Positions 44,262 through 52,715 of a stretch of 64,000 nt of DNA are shown piece by piece. Numbering within the stretch: the stretch's first letter is position 1; each line of letters starts with the position of its first letter. The notes under the pieces are model-generated. The model was not told the DNA's origin, searched no databases, and saw only the letters and a program-made list of their open reading frames with translations. Source of the stretch: CALNXN01 sp942490645 (lineage in GTDB: Bacteria > Pseudomonadota > Alphaproteobacteria > Rhodobacterales > Rhodobacteraceae); the NCBI GenBank assembly GCA_942490645.1, contig CALNXN010000010.1:62001-126000 (forward strand). The letters run 5' to 3'. The position numbers and the translations under genes are program-made.

Positions 44262-45290
44262 TCACCCGACATGGATGACCCGCTTGCCGAAATTCTCGCC
44301 ACGCAGCAGGCCGACAAAGGCGCGTGGTGCGTTTTCCAGACCTTCGATCATGTCTTCTTTGTATTTGATTTTACCTTCTGCCAGCCAACCTTGCATGGCT
44401 TTGGCAAACTCCGGATACAGATGCCCGAAATTGTCAAAGATGATAAAGCCCTGCATACGGATTTTCTTGACCAGCAACGTGCCCATCAGCAGGCCCAGAC
44501 GGTCCGGGCCGGGGGGCAACTCGGTGTCGTTGTAGCCCGCGATCCGCCCGCAGACCGGTACACGCGCAAAAGGGTTGAGGCGCGGCAGAACCGCATCAAA
44601 CACATGGCCGCCAACGTTTTCGAAATAGATATCGATCCCATCGGGCACGGCGGCCTTGAGATCGGCCTTGAAGCTGTCGGATTTGTGGTCGATGCAGGCG
44701 TCAAATCCCAGAACATCCACCGCATAGGCGCATTTTTCCGGGCCACCGGCCACGCCCACGACGCGCAGGCCCATGATCTTGGCGATCTGTCCGACCGTCG
44801 CGCCCACGGGGCCGGTTGCGGCCGCCACCACGAGGGTTTCCCCAGCTTTGGGCTCTCCGATCTGGGTCAGGCCCGCCCAGGCGGTAAAGCCCGGCATCCC
44901 CAAAATGCCCAAGGCCCAAGACGGGTTGGTCGGGTTCTTGCCAAGGTTCTGCACCATGGTACCGTCGGAGATCGCGTAGTCCTGCCATCCGTTCATACAC
45001 AGCACCCAATCTCCCGGCGCATAGCCGTCGAGGTTCGAGGTCACGACCTGACCGACCGTGCCACCGACCATAGGATCGCCAATCTGGACCGACGCGGCGT
45101 AGCTGGCCGCATCGCTCATCCGGCCCCGCATGTAAGGATCAAGCGACATATATTCCGTGCGGATCAGCATTTCGCCTTTGCCCGGCTGGGGAATGGGCGT
45201 TTCTTCCATCCGCAGGGTGTTGTCATCGGGTTCGCCCACGGGGCGCTCGTTCAGCACCCATTGACGGTTCACGGTATCGGATTGTGGCAT
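44262..45290 (-). CDS. NADP-dependent MDR oxidoreductase (CurA / LTB4 dehydrogenase-like)
   Basis: A 342-residue zinc-free medium-chain reductase. The start reads NRQWVLNERPVGEP, typical of the prostaglandin-reductase/CurA group, and the nucleotide-binding loop is VVAAATGPVGATVGQIAK (an AxxGxxG type). The GCVDHK-like lysine segment (FDACIDHKSD) favours NADPH. Such enzymes reduce activated double bonds of alpha,beta-unsaturated ketones or aldehydes. The ATG follows GGGAGACAGCC. It is a single gene, convergent with the acyltransferase and divergent from rplU. Confidence 0.85.
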   Translation of the reverse strand: MPQSDTVNRQWVLNERPVGEPDDNTLRMEETPIPQPGKGEMLIRTEYMSLDPYMRGRMSDAASYAASVQIGDPMVGGTVGQVVTSNLDGYAPGDWVLCMNGWQDYAISDGTMVQNLGKNPTNPSWALGILGMPGFTAWAGLTQIGEPKAGETLVVAAATGPVGATVGQIAKIMGLRVVGVAGGPEKCAYAVDVLGFDACIDHKSDSFKADLKAAVPDGIDIYFENVGGHVFDAVLPRLNPFARVPVCGRIAGYNDTELPPGPDRLGLLMGTLLVKKIRMQGFIIFDNFGHLYPEFAKAMQGWLAEGKIKYKEDMIEGLENAPRAFVGLLRGENFGKRVIHVG

Positions 45291-45390
45291 TGGCTGTCTC
45301 CCTGATAAGTTGTTGGCGCCAGTGTTAAGGAGGTGTGCCAGACGCTGCAACTGTACCCTCGCGTCGCGGCGCAAAAACGCCTTTGGGCGC

Positions 45391-45419
45391 TTGACAAGTG
45401 TACCGGTCTGACGCATACG
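45391..45419 (+). promoter_or_regulatory. Probable sigma-70-type promoter of rplU-rpmA
   Basis: A perfect -35 TTGACA at 45391-45396 is followed after 17 bases by CATACG at 45414-45419, a modest -10. It would give a leader of about 140 bases ahead of rplU. Confidence 0.5.
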
Positions 45420-45451
45420 GCGCTCTCTAACTGAGGCGTCCCTTGCTGGGG

Positions 45452-45484
45452 CGTCTTTCACATTGATGATCCCTCTGAAAGACG
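45452..45484 (+). promoter_or_regulatory. Stem-loop in the rplU leader
   Basis: CGTCTTTCA and TGAAAGACG pair perfectly over nine bases around a 15-base loop, 80 bases before the rplU start. Ribosomal protein operons often carry leader structures bound by their own product; that role here is inference. Confidence 0.45.
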
Positions 45485-45564
45485 GGGGCGCTGTTCGAGG
45501 TGGCCATTTGGCCTAAACGCTCCGTCCGGAGGACCACAGAACGCGGGGAAAAAGGAAAACACGC

Positions 45565-46236
45565 ATGTTTGCGGTCCTCAAGACGGGCGGTAAGCAGTAC
45601 AAGGTTCAGTCCGGAGATATCCTCCGTGTCGAGAAACTGGCTGCCGACGCAGGTGAAAAAGTTCAATTCAACGAAGTGCTGATGCTGGGCGGGGACAAAC
45701 CCGTAGTTGGCGCGCCCTTCGTCAAAGATGCTGGTGTGCAGGCCGAAGTGGTCGATCAGATCAAAGGCGACAAGGTGATCAACTTTGTCAAACGCCGCCG
45801 CAAGCACTCCTCCAAGCGGACCGTTGGCCACCGCCAGAAACTGACGCTGATCAAAGTGACGGACATTCTGGCGTCCGGCGCTGACAAGTCCGGCGTCAAA
45901 GCGGCAATGGGCGCTGGCTCCGTGTCTGCAACGGCTGTAGCGGCTGCCGCACCGAAAAAGGCAGCGGCTCCCAAAGCGGAGAAGGCCGAGAAGGCACCAG
46001 CCCCGAAAGCCAAAGCGGCCCCCAAGAAAGCCGCTGGTGGCGACGATCTGTCGGCCATTTCGGGCGTTGGTCCGGTGATCGTGAAGAAGTTGCATTCTGA
46101 AGGTGTAACGACATTTGCACAGATTGCAGCATGGACGGATGCAGACGTAGAAGCTATTGAAGAGAAACTGTCGTTCAAAGGTCGTGTCGGTCGTGAAGAC
46201 TGGATCGCACAGGCCAAAGAACTGGCTAAAGGCTAA
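45565..46236 (+). CDS. rplU: 50S ribosomal protein L21 with C-terminal helix-hairpin-helix domain
   Basis: A 223-residue L21. The ribosomal part (about 1-102) opens FAVLKTGGKQYKVQSGD and contains FVKRRRKHSSKRTVGHRQK. An Ala/Lys linker (about 118-155) joins a small helix-hairpin-helix-like domain (about 158-220) with DDLSAISGVGPVIVKKL. Ordinary L21 is near 103 residues; this extended form occurs in related alphaproteobacteria. The extra domain's role is unknown. A strong AAGGAAA site precedes the ATG; rpmA follows 11 bases later. Confidence 0.95.
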   Translation: MFAVLKTGGKQYKVQSGDILRVEKLAADAGEKVQFNEVLMLGGDKPVVGAPFVKDAGVQAEVVDQIKGDKVINFVKRRRKHSSKRTVGHRQKLTLIKVTDILASGADKSGVKAAMGAGSVSATAVAAAAPKKAAAPKAEKAEKAPAPKAKAAPKKAAGGDDLSAISGVGPVIVKKLHSEGVTTFAQIAAWTDADVEAIEEKLSFKGRVGREDWIAQAKELAKG

Positions 46237-46247
46237 GGAGAGACCAA

Positions 46248-46517
46248 ATGGCACATAAAAAAGCAGGTGGTTCATCCCGCAACGGTCGCGATTCCGCGGG
46301 CCGCCGTCTTGGCGTAAAGCTTTATGGTGGTCAGTCCGCCATTCCCGGCAACATCATCGTGCGTCAGCGCGGCACCAAGTTTTGGCCGGGCGAAGGCGTC
46401 GGTATGGGCAAGGATCACACGATTTTTGCAACTGTCGATGGCGCTGTGACCTTCCACAAGGGTCTCAAGAACCGTACATTCATTTCGGTCCTGCCGGCGG
46501 CGGAGGCCGCAGAGTAA
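46248..46517 (+). CDS. rpmA: 50S ribosomal protein L27
   Basis: An 89-residue L27, normal length, opening AHKKAGGSSRNGRDSAGRRLG with the usual GGSSRNGRDS motif near the peptidyl-transferase centre. There is no N-terminal cleavable extension of the firmicute type. AAGGAG precedes the ATG. It is cotranscribed with rplU and followed by a terminator. Confidence 0.97.
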   Translation: MAHKKAGGSSRNGRDSAGRRLGVKLYGGQSAIPGNIIVRQRGTKFWPGEGVGMGKDHTIFATVDGAVTFHKGLKNRTFISVLPAAEAAE

Positions 46518-46549
46518 GCCCGAACCCGTAAGGTTTTGAAAACATTCAG

Positions 46550-46580
46550 GGGGATCGGCGCTACCGCCGGTCCCCTTTCT
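46550..46580 (+). terminator. Terminator of rplU-rpmA
   Basis: GGGGATCGGCG pairs with CGCCGGTCCCC (one G-T) around a four-base loop, followed by TTTCT. It lies 33 bases after the rpmA stop and just before the GNAT gene. Confidence 0.75.
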
Positions 46581-46596
46581 CGTAGCGGAGGGTCTG

Positions 46597-47148
46597 ATGG
46601 CCCAGGACAAACGCCCCGTTCTGACCGATGAATCGGTCCAGTTGCGCCCCGCTGTAACGGCGGATGTGGACGCACGGCTGGCGCTTGGCAATTCGCCCGA
46701 ACTTCACAGGCTCTTTGGCGGTGATCCGCGTCAATTCCGCGACATCACACGCGAGGCCGCAGAGGCGTGGGTGAACTCCGTTGCCAACGACCCCACCGCA
46801 TGGATCATCACGCTCGAGGATCGCCTGATCGGATCGGTGCGTCTGCATTCGATCAACCACGCGGACCGGCGCGCCAATCTGGCCATTGGTATTCTGGACA
46901 CAGATCTATTGGGGAAGGGTATCGGGACGCGCGCGATGCGCCTTCTGGCGGCACACGCCTTTGAAGCCATGACACTACACCGGCTGAGCACGCGTGTTCT
47001 GGCCGACAACACCCGCGCGATCGCAGCCTACGAAAAGGTCGGTTTCGTTGTCGAAGGGCGCGAGCGTCAGTCCGCGCGGATCGGGGACCAGTGGCTCGAT
47101 GATGTGATCATGGGCCTGTTGTCCACGGACCTGAGGTCTGCGTCATGA
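46597..47148 (+). CDS. GNAT-family N-acetyltransferase (RimJ/RimL-like)
   Basis: A 183-residue acetyltransferase. The acetyl-CoA-binding core is visible as GILDTDLLGKGIGTRAMRLL, followed by HRLSTRVLADNTRAIAAYEKVGFVVEGR, which is typical of protein or small-molecule N-acetyltransferases of the RimJ/RimL group. The substrate is unknown. The stop overlaps the start of the LysE-type gene (ATGA), making a short operon with that exporter and a second GNAT gene. Confidence 0.85.
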   Translation: MAQDKRPVLTDESVQLRPAVTADVDARLALGNSPELHRLFGGDPRQFRDITREAAEAWVNSVANDPTAWIITLEDRLIGSVRLHSINHADRRANLAIGILDTDLLGKGIGTRAMRLLAAHAFEAMTLHRLSTRVLADNTRAIAAYEKVGFVVEGRERQSARIGDQWLDDVIMGLLSTDLRSAS

Positions 47149-47747
47149 GCGTTGCGGTTACGTCCTTTGCGGTTTTCGCAGCGTCTCAAGTCGGCACACC
47201 TGGACCCGCCAACATGGCCCTGATGGCCACAGGCGCGCGCTTTGGCTTTCGGGCGGCTTTGCCCTTTGTTGCAGGCGTCGCCCTCGGCAAACAGCTGGTA
47301 ATCTGGCCCGTGGGCTTTGGTCTGATGGAGTTGGCCAACCGCGCCTCTTGGGTGTTTGAGGCGCTGAAATACATCTCGGCGGCCTATATCATCTGGTTGG
47401 CGTGGAAGGTGGCAAACTTGCGCCTCGGCGCCAAACGCGAAGTGGGCACGGCGCCGGGGTTCGTCGCGGGGTTGATCGTACACCCGTTGAACCCCAAGGC
47501 CTGGGCGATGATCGTGGGCGGTTTTACGGCTTTTGTTGCCCCTGGCACGCCCAGCATTGAGGCAACGGCAACCATTGCTGCTGTACTGCTCGGCTGCCAA
47601 ATTCTATTGCACCCTTTGTGGACACTGGCGGGCGACGGGATCGCGCGTACGGTCGCAAACACCGCGATGGAACCTTACTTGATGTGGACATTGGCTGCTT
47701 TGACGGTGGCCTCTGTCCTGTTCGTACTGTTCGGAGGAGGAACATGA
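47145..47747 (+). CDS. LysE/RhtB-family amino acid exporter
   Basis: A 200-residue inner-membrane protein with about six hydrophobic helices. SQVGTPGPANMALMATGARFG matches the PGP-containing motif of LysE/RhtB transporters, and FVAGLIVHPLNPKAWAM is the second conserved block. These proteins export amino acids or related small metabolites; the substrate is unspecified. Both ends overlap neighbouring GNAT genes by four bases, so export and acetylation may deal with the same compound (inference). Confidence 0.87.
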   Translation: MSVAVTSFAVFAASQVGTPGPANMALMATGARFGFRAALPFVAGVALGKQLVIWPVGFGLMELANRASWVFEALKYISAAYIIWLAWKVANLRLGAKREVGTAPGFVAGLIVHPLNPKAWAMIVGGFTAFVAPGTPSIEATATIAAVLLGCQILLHPLWTLAGDGIARTVANTAMEPYLMWTLAALTVASVLFVLFGGGT

Positions 47748-48286
47748 CGATGGAAATGAAGAAAATACCGTTGCAAGCGGTGATCGAAACGGATCGCTTT
47801 GATCTGCGCCCGCTTCAGCGCTCTGATATGGGCCTGATCGAGCATTATGCAGGCGATCAGCGTGTCGCGCGCATGACCACATCGATCCCCCATCCCGTAC
47901 CTCCCGGAATGACTGAGGCGTTTGTGACCCGTGCGATGTCGGACACCCGCGACGCAGACGTCTGGGCCATGGATGGTACCAAATCGGGCGCGGCAGAGTT
48001 GATGGGCCTGATTTCGCTCGAGCGGATGGATCGTGACCAGTCGGAGGTGGTCTATTGGGTCGCACCTCCCTACTGGAACACGGGTCTGGCCTCCGAGGCA
48101 GTCGAGGCGTTGGTGATCGCCAACCCGCTGAACAACGTGACCATTTTTGCGAGTGTTTTTCAGGACAACCCGGCTTCGGCACGCGTGCTGACGCATTGCG
48201 GCTTTGAATACCTTGGTGACGCGGAAAGCTTCAGCCTCGCGCGGGATACAGCTGTGCCTACGTGGACCTACCTGAAAAAACTGTGA
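47744..48286 (+). CDS. Second GNAT-family N-acetyltransferase
   Basis: A 180-residue acetyltransferase of the RimJ/RimL-like type: DRFDLRPLQRSDMGLIEHYAG at the start, VVYWVAPPYWNTGLASEAVEA as the CoA-binding region and VFQDNPASARVLTHCGFEYLG near the end. The longer open frame starting upstream overlaps the LysE gene and lacks support; the ATG used follows GGAGGAGG and overlaps the lysE stop. Substrate unknown. Confidence 0.85.
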   Translation: MTMEMKKIPLQAVIETDRFDLRPLQRSDMGLIEHYAGDQRVARMTTSIPHPVPPGMTEAFVTRAMSDTRDADVWAMDGTKSGAAELMGLISLERMDRDQSEVVYWVAPPYWNTGLASEAVEALVIANPLNNVTIFASVFQDNPASARVLTHCGFEYLGDAESFSLARDTAVPTWTYLKKL

Positions 48287-48321
48287 TTGAACGCGGGCGC
48301 GACCCGCACTAGGACCGACCC

Positions 48322-49356
48322 ATGAAGTTTCTTGATCTGTGCAAAGTATATATCCGGTCCGGGTCCGGCGGCGGCGGTTGCGTGAGTTTCCGGCGCGAGA
48401 AATACATCGAATACGGTGGCCCTGACGGTGGCGACGGTGGTACTGGCGGGTCCGTCTGGGCCGAGGCTGTGGATGGTCTGAACACCCTGATTGATTTCCG
48501 CTACCAGCAGCATTTTTTCGCCAAGAATGGCCAGCCCGGCATGGGCCGTCAGCGTACGGGCAAAGACGGCGATGATATCGTGCTGCGCGTACCGGTGGGC
48601 ACCGAAATTCTGGACGAAGATCAGGAAACCGTGGTGACGGATCTGACCGAAGTGGGCCAGCGCGTGCAACTGGCGCGCGGTGGCAACGGCGGTTTCGGGA
48701 ACCTGCACTTTAAATCCGCCACCAATCAGGCACCGCGCCGCGCCAACCCGGGCCAGGACGGCGTCGAGCGGACGCTTTGGCTACGTTTGAAGCTGATCGC
48801 GGATGTGGGGTTGTTGGGCCTGCCCAATGCGGGAAAATCCACCTTTCTGGCGGCCACGTCCAACGCGCGCCCCAAGATTGCGGATTACCCGTTTACCACG
48901 CTGCACCCCAATCTGGGCGTTGTGGGCGTGGACAATACTGAATTTGTTGTCGCCGATATTCCCGGCCTGATCGAAGGCGCATCCGAGGGCCGCGGCTTGG
49001 GCGATTTGTTCTTGGGGCATGTCGAACGCTGTGCGGTGTTGTTGCATCTGGTGGACGGAACATCCCCGAACGTGGCGGAGGACTATCAGACCATCATCAC
49101 TGAACTGGAAGCCTACGGTGAAAACCTTGCCGACAAACCGCGCGTGACGGTACTCAACAAAATCGACGCTTTGGATGAAGAAGAACGCATAGAGGCCCGA
49201 AATCAATTGGAAAAAGCCTGTGGTGGTCCGGTCATGATGATGTCCGGCGTTGCGCGGGAAGGCGTTACCGACGTGTTGCGTACTCTGCGCGGCCAAATTG
49301 ATGATGACCGTTTGCGGCATCGCCCCGCGGAGGAGGCCGAACCGTGGCGTCCCTGA
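48322..49356 (+). CDS. obgE: Obg GTPase (CgtA)
   Basis: A 344-residue Obg-family GTPase involved in 50S assembly and growth control. The glycine-rich Obg domain (1-158; GSGGGGCVSFRREKYIE) precedes the G domain: G1 GLPNAGKST, G2 TTLHPN, G3 DIPGLIEGA and G4 LNKIDA. The chain stops after the G domain with a short acidic tail and lacks a long OCT domain, common in alphaproteobacteria. The stop overlaps the proB start by 13 bases. Confidence 0.96.
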   Translation: MKFLDLCKVYIRSGSGGGGCVSFRREKYIEYGGPDGGDGGTGGSVWAEAVDGLNTLIDFRYQQHFFAKNGQPGMGRQRTGKDGDDIVLRVPVGTEILDEDQETVVTDLTEVGQRVQLARGGNGGFGNLHFKSATNQAPRRANPGQDGVERTLWLRLKLIADVGLLGLPNAGKSTFLAATSNARPKIADYPFTTLHPNLGVVGVDNTEFVVADIPGLIEGASEGRGLGDLFLGHVERCAVLLHLVDGTSPNVAEDYQTIITELEAYGENLADKPRVTVLNKIDALDEEERIEARNQLEKACGGPVMMMSGVAREGVTDVLRTLRGQIDDDRLRHRPAEEAEPWRP

Positions 49357-50450
49357 CATCAGCCCGTCGGCTGGTGGTCAAAATCGGCTCGGCACTGCTT
49401 GTTGATCGGCAAAGCGGGAACCTGCGCAGCGATTGGTTGGCCTCTGTCGCACAGGACGTAAAATGGCTCAAATCGCATGGAACAGACGTGGTGCTCGTCT
49501 CGTCGGGCTCCATCGCACTGGGGCGCGGCGTTCTGGGCCTGCCACCCACGGAACTTGCGTTGGAACAAAGCCAAGCCGCTGCTGCAGTCGGGCAAATTCG
49601 CCTCGCGCGCGCCTACGAAGAAGTGCTTGCCCCGCATGGCATCACCACAGCACAGGTTCTGGTCACCCTCGAAGACAGCACCGACAGACGCCGCTACCTT
49701 AACAGCCGCGCCACGATGGAGCAGCTTTTGTCGCTCGGGGTGGTCCCAATCGTCAACGAAAACGACACGGTCGCAACCGATGAAATCCGCTTTGGTGACA
49801 ACGATAGGCTCGCCGCGCAGATCGCAGTGACCGTGGGCGCGGATCAACTGATTTTGCTGTCGGACGTCGACGGGTTCTACACCGGCAATCCGTCGACTGA
49901 TCCAACGGCAACACGCTACGATGTTATCGACGCCATCACATCCGAGATCGAGGACATGGCAGGCGATGCAGGCTCCGGGCTGTCCAAGGGCGGGATGAAA
50001 ACCAAACTGATCGCAGCCAAGACCGCAACGGCGGCCGGATGCGCAATGGCCATCAGCGAAGGGTTCGTGCAACACCCGTTGCGCGCTCTGCATGATGGCG
50101 CCAATGCGACATGGTTCACTGCGCAGACCGACCCGCAGGCCGCGCGCAAAGGTTGGATCGCGGCGATGAAACCGCGTGGTTCGGTCACGCTTGATGATGG
50201 CGCGGTGACGGCGCTGAAATCAGGCAAAAGCCTGCTGCCCGCCGGGGTGGCACATGTAACGGGTCAGTTTCAGCGCGGCGATGCGATCGCCATTCAAGAC
50301 AGCAGCGGTCACATTCTGGGACACGGGCTGGCGCGCTACACGGCTCAGGAGACGTCCGCAATTCGAGGGCGCAAATCCCACGAAATCGAAGCCGTTCTGG
50401 GCTATCCCGCGCGCGCGGCTTTGATCCACCGCGATGATATGGCACTCTGA
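49344..50450 (+). CDS. proB: Glutamate 5-kinase
   Basis: A 368-residue enzyme with an amino-acid kinase domain (about 1-255; LVVKIGSALLVD, VLVSSGSIALG, IVNENDTVATDEI) and a C-terminal PUA domain (about 275-355). It phosphorylates L-glutamate with ATP, the first step of proline synthesis. Start is GTG, with GGAGGAGG ahead inside obgE. proA follows 79 bases later, forming the expected proBA pair. Confidence 0.96.
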   Translation: MASLTSARRLVVKIGSALLVDRQSGNLRSDWLASVAQDVKWLKSHGTDVVLVSSGSIALGRGVLGLPPTELALEQSQAAAAVGQIRLARAYEEVLAPHGITTAQVLVTLEDSTDRRRYLNSRATMEQLLSLGVVPIVNENDTVATDEIRFGDNDRLAAQIAVTVGADQLILLSDVDGFYTGNPSTDPTATRYDVIDAITSEIEDMAGDAGSGLSKGGMKTKLIAAKTATAAGCAMAISEGFVQHPLRALHDGANATWFTAQTDPQAARKGWIAAMKPRGSVTLDDGAVTALKSGKSLLPAGVAHVTGQFQRGDAIAIQDSSGHILGHGLARYTAQETSAIRGRKSHEIEAVLGYPARAALIHRDDMAL

Positions 50451-50529
50451 GGGTTCCAAATGGCCCCAAATATTTCCCGCCGGGAGGCATTTCATCCTTC
50501 TGGCGCACCGCAGCACAAAGGCGAAACCG

Positions 50530-51795
50530 ATGAAAGACTTGGATGACATTCCCGGACTGATGGCCGAGATCGGGCAACGTGCCAAGGCGGCGGCGGCTGA
50601 ACTGGCATTCGCCAGCGCCGAGCGTAAACACGCGGCCCTTATCTCTGCCGCGGAACATGTGTGGACATCGCGCGCTGAGATCATCGCAGCCAATGCCAAG
50701 GATCTGGACTACGGTCGTGACAAAGGACTGTCCGACGCCATGATGGACCGTCTGATGCTCGATGAAGAGCGGCTGCAAGGCGTTGTTGACGGGCTGCGCA
50801 GTATTGCGGAGCAACCTGATCCGGTGGGCGAAGTGATCGCAGAATGGACACAGCCGACAGGATTGAACATCCGCCGGGTGCGCACGCCTTTGGGCGTCAT
50901 CGGGGTGATTTACGAAAGCCGTCCCAACGTGACGGCGGATGCCGGTGCGCTTTGCCTCAAGGCGGGAAATGCCGTCATCCTGCGCGGCGGATCGGAAAGC
51001 TTTCACTCCTCAGGTGCGCTGCACAAATGCCTGGTGCAAGGGTTGCGCGACGCAGGATTGCCAGAGGATGCGATACAACTGGTGCCGACGCGTGACCGTG
51101 CCGCTGTCAGCGAAATGCTGACCATGACAGACACCATCGACGTGATCGTACCACGTGGTGGCAAGGGCCTTGTGGGGCTGGTCCAACGCGAGGCGCGGGT
51201 GCCGGTTTTCGCCCATTTGGAAGGCATTGTGCATATCTACGTCGACAAGGATGCAGACCCTGAAAAGACGCTCAGGGTTGTGCTGAACGCGAAAACGCGG
51301 CGCACAGGCATTTGCGGTGCGGCCGAGTGTCTGCTTGTTCATAAGGACGTTGTGGACACCATTGGACAAGGCGTGATCCGTGCGCTTGTGGATGCAGGTG
51401 TGCGCGTCCACGCTGATGAAGTGCTGGCGCAGATTGACGGGACGGTTGCTGCTACGGCAGACGACTGGGGCCGCGAGTATCTGGACATGGATATCGCCGC
51501 CAAGACGGTTGGAAGCGTGGATGACGCCATCGCGCATATCCGCGAGTATGGCTCCAATCATACCGATTGCATCCTCACCGAGAATGCCGAGACGGCCAGC
51601 GTATTCATGACCCGGTTGGATTCCGCGATCCTGATGCACAATGCGTCCACGCAGTTTGCGGATGGGGGCGAGTTTGGAATGGGCGCGGAAATCGGCATTG
51701 CAACAGGCAAGATGCACGCGCGGGGCCCCGTTGGGGCCGCACAGCTGACCAGCTTCAAATACCTCGTGACCGGCGATGGAACAGTGCGCGCCTGA
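50530..51795 (+). CDS. proA: Gamma-glutamyl phosphate reductase
   Basis: A 421-residue aldehyde-dehydrogenase-fold enzyme that reduces gamma-glutamyl phosphate to glutamate semialdehyde with NADPH. GVIGVIYESRPNVTADAGALC, the glycine-rich GGSESFHSS and catalytic Cys region RRTGICGAAECLLV are typical, as is FGMGAEIGIATGKMHARGPVG at the end. The ATG chosen follows AAAGGCG; an earlier frame start adds 32 residues absent from the family. Length matches other ProA proteins. Confidence 0.96.
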   Translation: MKDLDDIPGLMAEIGQRAKAAAAELAFASAERKHAALISAAEHVWTSRAEIIAANAKDLDYGRDKGLSDAMMDRLMLDEERLQGVVDGLRSIAEQPDPVGEVIAEWTQPTGLNIRRVRTPLGVIGVIYESRPNVTADAGALCLKAGNAVILRGGSESFHSSGALHKCLVQGLRDAGLPEDAIQLVPTRDRAAVSEMLTMTDTIDVIVPRGGKGLVGLVQREARVPVFAHLEGIVHIYVDKDADPEKTLRVVLNAKTRRTGICGAAECLLVHKDVVDTIGQGVIRALVDAGVRVHADEVLAQIDGTVAATADDWGREYLDMDIAAKTVGSVDDAIAHIREYGSNHTDCILTENAETASVFMTRLDSAILMHNASTQFADGGEFGMGAEIGIATGKMHARGPVGAAQLTSFKYLVTGDGTVRA

Positions 51796-51798
51796 CCT

Positions 51799-52395
51799 TC
51801 AGAAACGCAGTTTTATGTCCGTCTCGGCCGCTTCAGTCACGATGCGGCGGTCGTCATCCGAGGCGATCAAAGGCAATAGCGCAAATTGAACCTGCGAGGG
51901 TTTGAGGTCGGCTGGTGCCTCGCGCGTGGCCAGAATCTCCCAAAGGGGCTCTTCTATGTTGAGCTTGTCTGCGCGCCCGTGTAGCAGCCACTGCCCGTCT
52001 TCTTCGCTGATTTCGACCCGGCCACCATAAGGCATTGCCGCCTCAACGCATTGCAGCGCAAGGAACGCGATGCGCACACTCACACGCGGCTGTGGGTCCA
52101 TCGGCCCCCATGCCACATCCAACCGTCCACCGGCCAATAGATCGTCCAGAATGGAGGTCACTTCGGTGCGCCCCATCATCTGCTCGCCCGCCGCGCCAAA
52201 AGCGATGCGGAAAAAGCGTATGCGCGCGGAGGCGTTGCCGACGCTCTCGTGAATGAGGTCCATCTCGGGACCGGAACTGCTACCGGACATGCCCAGCAGC
52301 TCCAACCCGTTGTTGATTGCGCCGATCGGGGATATTAGGTCGTGGCATATGCGGCTGCCGATCAGAGCCGCCAGATTGATGTTACTGTGTCCCAT
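51799..52395 (-). CDS. chpT: Histidine phosphotransferase ChpT
   Basis: A 198-residue protein with the ChpT layout: a dimerisation helix carrying the phosphorylated H18 (SRICHDLISPIGAINNGLEL) and a C-terminal degenerate HATPase-like domain without ATP-binding boxes. In alphaproteobacteria ChpT passes phosphate from CckA to CtrA and CpdR, controlling the cell cycle, motility and gene-transfer-agent expression in some roseobacters. The ATG follows AGGAGCCCTC. It is divergent from a DUF3553 gene with only 26 bases between starts. Confidence 0.88.
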   Translation of the reverse strand: MGHSNINLAALIGSRICHDLISPIGAINNGLELLGMSGSSSGPEMDLIHESVGNASARIRFFRIAFGAAGEQMMGRTEVTSILDDLLAGGRLDVAWGPMDPQPRVSVRIAFLALQCVEAAMPYGGRVEISEEDGQWLLHGRADKLNIEEPLWEILATREAPADLKPSQVQFALLPLIASDDDRRIVTEAAETDIKLRF

Positions 52396-52421
52396 GAGGG
52401 CTCCTGGTGGAAGGATGTGTG

Positions 52422-52604
52422 ATGGAAGATATGAACGCGTTGCTGTCACCGGGCATGTTGGTGCGCCATCCGTCGCAACCCGATTGGGGGACAGGGCAGG
52501 TGCAAAGCAACATCGCAGGAAGGGTAACTGTCAATTTTCGAGACCATGGTAAGGTTGTGATTGAAAGCGCACGTATCGCATTGGTGCCTGTCTTTGATGG
52601 ATGA
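52422..52604 (+). CDS. DUF3553 Tudor-like small protein
   Basis: A 60-residue protein consisting of one small beta domain: LSPGMLVRHPSQPDWGTGQV, then VTVNFRDHGKVVIES. The pattern resembles the Tudor-like C-terminal domain of UvrD/PcrA helicases, which binds RNA polymerase, here standing alone. The ATG follows GGAAGGATGTGTG. Function is not established. It lies head to head with chpT. Confidence 0.78.
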   Translation: MEDMNALLSPGMLVRHPSQPDWGTGQVQSNIAGRVTVNFRDHGKVVIESARIALVPVFDG

Positions 52605-52715
52605 AGTTGGTTTCCAAAACGTTAATGCTCCGATGCCAATAGTGAAAGGAAAAATACCGCCTAAGTTGTGTGAAATGACTTTTTTGCAACCATTTTTGGG
52701 CGCGCGTGCAGTCTT

